Origin: an uncultured Lachnospiraceae bacterium
GTDB lineage: Bacteria; Bacillota; Clostridia; Lachnospirales; Lachnospiraceae
Assembly: GCA_910577675.1 (NCBI GenBank)
Contig: CAJTOR010000086.1
Coordinates: 1 to 8,209 of the forward strand
Direction of reading: 5' to 3'
DNA: 8,209 nt
Shown here: in pieces, positions 5,678 through 8,209 of the stretch
How the letters are laid out: each line of letters starts with the position of its first letter
How positions within the stretch are numbered: the first letter of the stretch is position 1
Made by a program: the position numbers and the translations under genes
The notes under the pieces: model-generated
The model's database searches: none
The model's input: only the letters and a program-made list of their open reading frames with translations
What the model was told of the DNA's origin: nothing

Positions 5678-6307
5678 TTATACTTCTTTCAATAAAAATT
5701 GCAGCATCATCACATGGTATTCCTCATCTTTGATAATTCTTTCCAGAACGTCGTTTATATAATTGTCAGCAATCATATTAATATGCATCCGGTACTGGTC
5801 AATTGTTGCGCGCTCCGCATCCAAATCGGCCTGCAGCATCTGTCTTGCCTGCTCCGGGCTCTTGATATACTCCGGAGTCCATATCTTCCAGTCCCCGTTG
5901 CGGAATTTCGCCGTATAATCGACCTTCCCGCCAAGTAACACAATCATCTGGCTCAACTTCTGCAAATGCATCATCTCTGAAATTGCCATCCCGAGCAGCG
6001 CTTTCGCCATCGGGCATCTGGAGGCAGCAAGGCGGTTTTCATGGTTGATGTACTGTGTGATTGCAGTCATTTCGGACACCGCACCACAATAATCGATACT
6101 GAGCAGGTTTGCATAGGTAAGATTCTCGTTCCTTACCTTAACTGGAGGATAGGGCAGTTCCACCATTACGGGCTTAATACCTGAAAACTCACAGCTACAC
6201 GCCAGCGAATCTCTTCCTTCATCCATAATTACAATTTTCTCCGATTCTCTTTCTATGAGTATATAGAAATTTGGAAATCCTATGCCTGTTTTATTGAAAG
6301 ATGCCAT
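5678..6307 (-). CDS. Ferritin-like di-metal carboxylate protein
   Basis: A 209-residue protein with a ferritin-like four-helix bundle from about residue 62 on. Helix motifs are VSEMTAITQY (77-86, Glu79), ISEMMHL (109-115, Glu111 and His114), DAERATIDQY (163-172, Glu165) and DEEYHVMML (194-202, Glu195 and His198). Together they give the E, ExxH, E, ExxH ligand set of a di-iron or di-manganese site. YPPVKVRNENLTYANLLSID (53-72) matches my recollection of a clostridial ferritin-like/manganese-catalase-like family. The first 50 residues are not part of the usual fold. The ATG at 6307 has its GGAGG (6312-6308) directly abutting it, which is too close; the ATG at 6226 (Met28) has GGAG (6242-6239) 12 nt away and may be the true start. 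It lies 23 nt after the beta-helix gene, so probably one operon. Likely roles are peroxide detoxification or metal handling; substrate unknown. Confidence 0.82.
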   Translation of the reverse strand: MASFNKTGIGFPNFYILIERESEKIVIMDEGRDSLACSCEFSGIKPVMVELPYPPVKVRNENLTYANLLSIDYCGAVSEMTAITQYINHENRLAASRCPMAKALLGMAISEMMHLQKLSQMIVLLGGKVDYTAKFRNGDWKIWTPEYIKSPEQARQMLQADLDAERATIDQYRMHINMIADNYINDVLERIIKDEEYHVMMLQFLLKEV

Positions 6308-6330
6308 CCTCCACTCTTACCTGCCATTTT

Positions 6331-8067
6331 TTATGGGATATCAATAACCATACCCTTCGCCCCCGGCGTATTTAGCGGTCCCCCAAGCTCGTTTAATACA
6401 TGGGTAATCCCCGGATTGCCGGTAATCATAACCGCGATAACATGGTGGATTTTAATATCCGGTGCACTTGGTGCTTCCATCGCCGAAAATATTTCAATCT
6501 CCGCATCGCGATTGTAGGAATAAATCCCAATCCCGATTGCCGTATGGCTTTTTACACTGTCTTCGACCTTGTAGGAAGCAAAACCGGGAACCGTACCGTC
6601 ATGGCTCATAAACTCGGACTGCGCCGGCACATCGTAAGGAATCTCACTCTGATACATAATAACTTTCCCGTTATTCCCCCGCCAGATTGTCTGATACTGC
6701 CTGAAATGCTCCACCATCAGCGCGTAGATGGTCACGTCATCCCCGTTCACAATCAGTCCGTTCTCCGCTGTATTCACATCCCAGCCAACCCCGTCGCCAT
6801 GGTCGGCGCGCCAAACCCAGAAATTATCCCCGATAATATGGTCGCTGTTTAATTCTGCACAGACATCCACACTTGTTGGCTCCTTCCTAGCACCACCGAC
6901 ACGGAAAAAGAGATCAGCCAAAAGGGTTGGTGGAAGGTTTTCTCCCGTCAATCCACCTTCATCCTCCTCCCCATTTCCGACACAGAACAACAATGGGGAT
7001 TTCTCCGCTCCCGCGTCAAAAAGCAGACCTGCCACAACCGTTTTCTCCGGCGCATTCACGCGCATGCACAGATTCCCCTTTGCTGCGCGAAGGGTCGCCA
7101 ACCCGCTGCCAAGCACAATACTGCCCGCCCTGTCCACACAAAGCTCCTCGTCAAGCTCATAAATCCCCGGAGTAAAAAACAAATGTTTTCCTTCCTGCAA
7201 GGCTGCATTTAATGTCTGCGCATTGTCGGGGTCTGCCCGCGCCACATAAAATTCTGAAAGCGGGATAAATTCCCCTTCCGGCAGTTTTGTGTCGCTGTCC
7301 TCCCCCGCCTCCTGCCAGGAAGTCCCTACCGCATCGGTTCGAAGAGCCGGGAGGAACACTCCAAAACCTTTCTCCCCGTCATAAACCAAAAACGGTTTTT
7401 CCTGCATTTCCTCCACCGTTTCCACATTCGTATACTGCTTATTTGGCCATGTTGCTGTAGGGGTTTTCCCCTTAGGAATCCCCGCAAACACTATATTCCA
7501 GTTTGAACCGCGCCAGCCGTTCCAGTTACAATTGCGCGAAAGCCACTGCTGCTGGCTGCCGGAATCCACCATCCCGCCGATTAGGGAATCCGAGAGGAAA
7601 CCACCGCTTGCCCAGCCATTATTATCATGCAGATAAAGTAAGCCTGTGATATGCATTCTGCGCATAAATGTTGCCTGGGAAACCGCCCACATCACCGTGG
7701 AATTCACCCTCAGATTCTCCACACCCCGCCAGAAATTACAGGTTGCATTATGGTTGTCATTGCCTCCAAGCCACCTGGCATCACAGTTTAATGTTTTAAT
7801 CTGTGTATCATCTGGCAGATAGCCAAGCCCGGAAACCTGCATATAGTAGCCGACCTTAACGGAAATATCCTTGTCATACTCACCCGGAAGAAAATAAACA
7901 GAATATCGCTCCCATCCAAACTGTTTTTTCTCCTGTGCACTCCACAGGCGGTCCAATATCCCCTGCACCTGTGCAGCATCATCCACCGGTGAAAATACAT
8001 AGACATTTTCACCGAACATCTCCGTATGGAAATCCTCCCCGCGCCCGATTTTTGTCAATACTGCCAT
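6331..8067 (-). CDS. Right-handed beta-helix protein, GH55/pectate-lyase-like, of unknown activity
   Basis: With the ATG at 8067 (AGGGAG at 8079-8074, 6 nt spacer) the protein has 578 residues. Two sections each start with a beta-helix strand signature: YSVYFLPGEY (56-65) and HLFFTPGIYEL (295-305). This suggests the tandem beta-helical halves of GH55 enzymes. Conserved-looking blocks are CDARWLGGNDNHNATCNFWR (95-114), SGSQQQWLSRN (169-179), FWVWRADHGDGVGWD (416-430) and NGLIVNGDDV (436-445). I recall close relatives in actinomycetes labelled coagulation factor 5/8 or, misleadingly, adenylyl cyclase; no nucleotide-cyclase motif is visible. Those relatives are usually exported, whereas no signal peptide is present here. 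The frame is open back to a stop at 8163 with a possible TTG start at 8103 (590 residues). Glycan binding or cleavage is plausible but unproven. Confidence 0.75.
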   Translation of the reverse strand: MAVLTKIGRGEDFHTEMFGENVYVFSPVDDAAQVQGILDRLWSAQEKKQFGWERYSVYFLPGEYDKDISVKVGYYMQVSGLGYLPDDTQIKTLNCDARWLGGNDNHNATCNFWRGVENLRVNSTVMWAVSQATFMRRMHITGLLYLHDNNGWASGGFLSDSLIGGMVDSGSQQQWLSRNCNWNGWRGSNWNIVFAGIPKGKTPTATWPNKQYTNVETVEEMQEKPFLVYDGEKGFGVFLPALRTDAVGTSWQEAGEDSDTKLPEGEFIPLSEFYVARADPDNAQTLNAALQEGKHLFFTPGIYELDEELCVDRAGSIVLGSGLATLRAAKGNLCMRVNAPEKTVVAGLLFDAGAEKSPLLFCVGNGEEDEGGLTGENLPPTLLADLFFRVGGARKEPTSVDVCAELNSDHIIGDNFWVWRADHGDGVGWDVNTAENGLIVNGDDVTIYALMVEHFRQYQTIWRGNNGKVIMYQSEIPYDVPAQSEFMSHDGTVPGFASYKVEDSVKSHTAIGIGIYSYNRDAEIEIFSAMEAPSAPDIKIHHVIAVMITGNPGITHVLNELGGPLNTPGAKGMVIDIP

Positions 8068-8155
8068 CTGCTGCTCCCTCTGCACCTTTTGCTCCTCACT
8101 CAAAACTTCATCTCCAGTTTTGTCTATCTCACCTTCCGCTTCTATATTTCCCTGA

Positions 8156-8209
8156 GTGAACTACCCATTGTCTAAAGCCAATGGGCTTCCTGCTTCATCG
8201 ACCTCGTAA
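8156..8209 (-). mobile_element. Right end of an IS200/IS605-type element
   Basis: The minus strand reads GAAGCCCATTG, an 8-nt loop, CAATGGGTAG, then TTCAC (8160-8156). A 7-bp hairpin (8164-8170 with 8179-8185) preceded by GAAGC and followed by GTAGTTCAC is the form I recall for right ends of tnpB-bearing IS200/IS605 elements, which have subterminal hairpins instead of inverted terminal repeats and make no target duplication. The element would extend beyond the right edge; its exact end, 8156 or a base or two away, needs an empty-site comparison. Confidence 0.5.
8161..8209 (-). CDS. C-terminal tail of an upstream gene, probably IS605-type tnpB (partial)
   Basis: Reading in from the right edge on the minus strand, one frame gives YEVDEAGSPLALDNG and a TAG stop (8163-8161). 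The last ten codons run through a hairpin whose arms are CCCATTG and CAATGGG. TnpB proteins of IS200/IS605 elements often end in a short variable tail, such as EAGSP or EAPC, encoded across the terminal hairpin, followed by TAGTTCAC-type element ends as here. Only 15 residues are visible, so the identification rests on the junction pattern rather than on protein domains. Confidence 0.45.
   Translation of the reverse strand, partial: YEVDEAGSPLALDNG

Noticed and set aside
5264..5695. 143-codon plus-strand open frame
   Set aside because: It runs antisense through the start of the regulator gene and across both inverted repeats, with low-complexity composition and no domain.
6400..7175. Plus-strand open frames antisense to the beta-helix gene
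   Set aside because: They are shadows of a well-supported coding frame; Pro/Ser/Arg-rich composition reflects the complementary strand.

Overview
The window looks like chromosomal DNA of a gut-type clostridium, most likely a Lachnospiraceae-like Firmicute. This rests on AGGAGG-type ribosome binding sites, sigma-A style promoters (TTGNNN, 17-18 bp, TATAAT), mid-range GC, and families common in that group: an AAA-ATPase-like/DUF1703 protein, a large-serine-recombinase remnant, a cytoplasmic GH27 alpha-galactosidase and a clostridial ferritin-like protein. The taxonomic call is inference; no rRNA or marker gene is present.

Layout. Positions 1-500 hold the first 78 codons of an AAA-ATPase-like gene on the minus strand, its promoter, and a leader of about 220 nt with an imperfect duplication and a guanine-run cluster able to form a G-quadruplex. 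Positions 500-1000 have no intact gene but carry a decayed C-terminal fragment of a serine recombinase. Positions 1024-2805 encode a single-protein DUF262 + HNH enzyme of the GmrSD/SspE/BrxU type, a probable anti-phage restriction enzyme with its own promoter. Positions 2987-4330 are a small plus-strand operon: a GH27 alpha-galactosidase, a 64-residue double-CxxC protein overlapping it by 4 nt, and a strong hairpin terminator that starts inside the small gene.

Positions 4470-5357 (minus) encode an AraC-type regulator with a C-terminal GyrI-like ligand-binding domain and a palindrome in its promoter. Positions 5358-5677 are noncoding with two inverted repeats. Positions 8067-5678 (minus) are a two-gene unit: a protein of about 578 residues resembling right-handed beta-helix (GH55/pectate-lyase-like) proteins, followed 23 nt later by a ferritin-like protein with a complete set of candidate di-metal ligands. 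The right edge carries what looks like the right end of an IS200/IS605-type (TnpB) element. Its terminal hairpin and stop codon lie about 90 bp before the beta-helix start and in the same frame, so the insertion may have replaced the original 5' end of that gene.

The left part (AAA-ATPase-like gene, recombinase scar, DUF262 enzyme) has the character of an accessory or defence region. The centre is a carbohydrate-use module. The right part is an uncharacterised beta-helix/ferritin-like pair next to an IS end. The pieces most worth following up are that pair with its IS junction, the structured repeat leader of the AAA-ATPase-like gene, and the solitary DUF262-HNH enzyme. I see no RNA gene, CRISPR array or replication origin.
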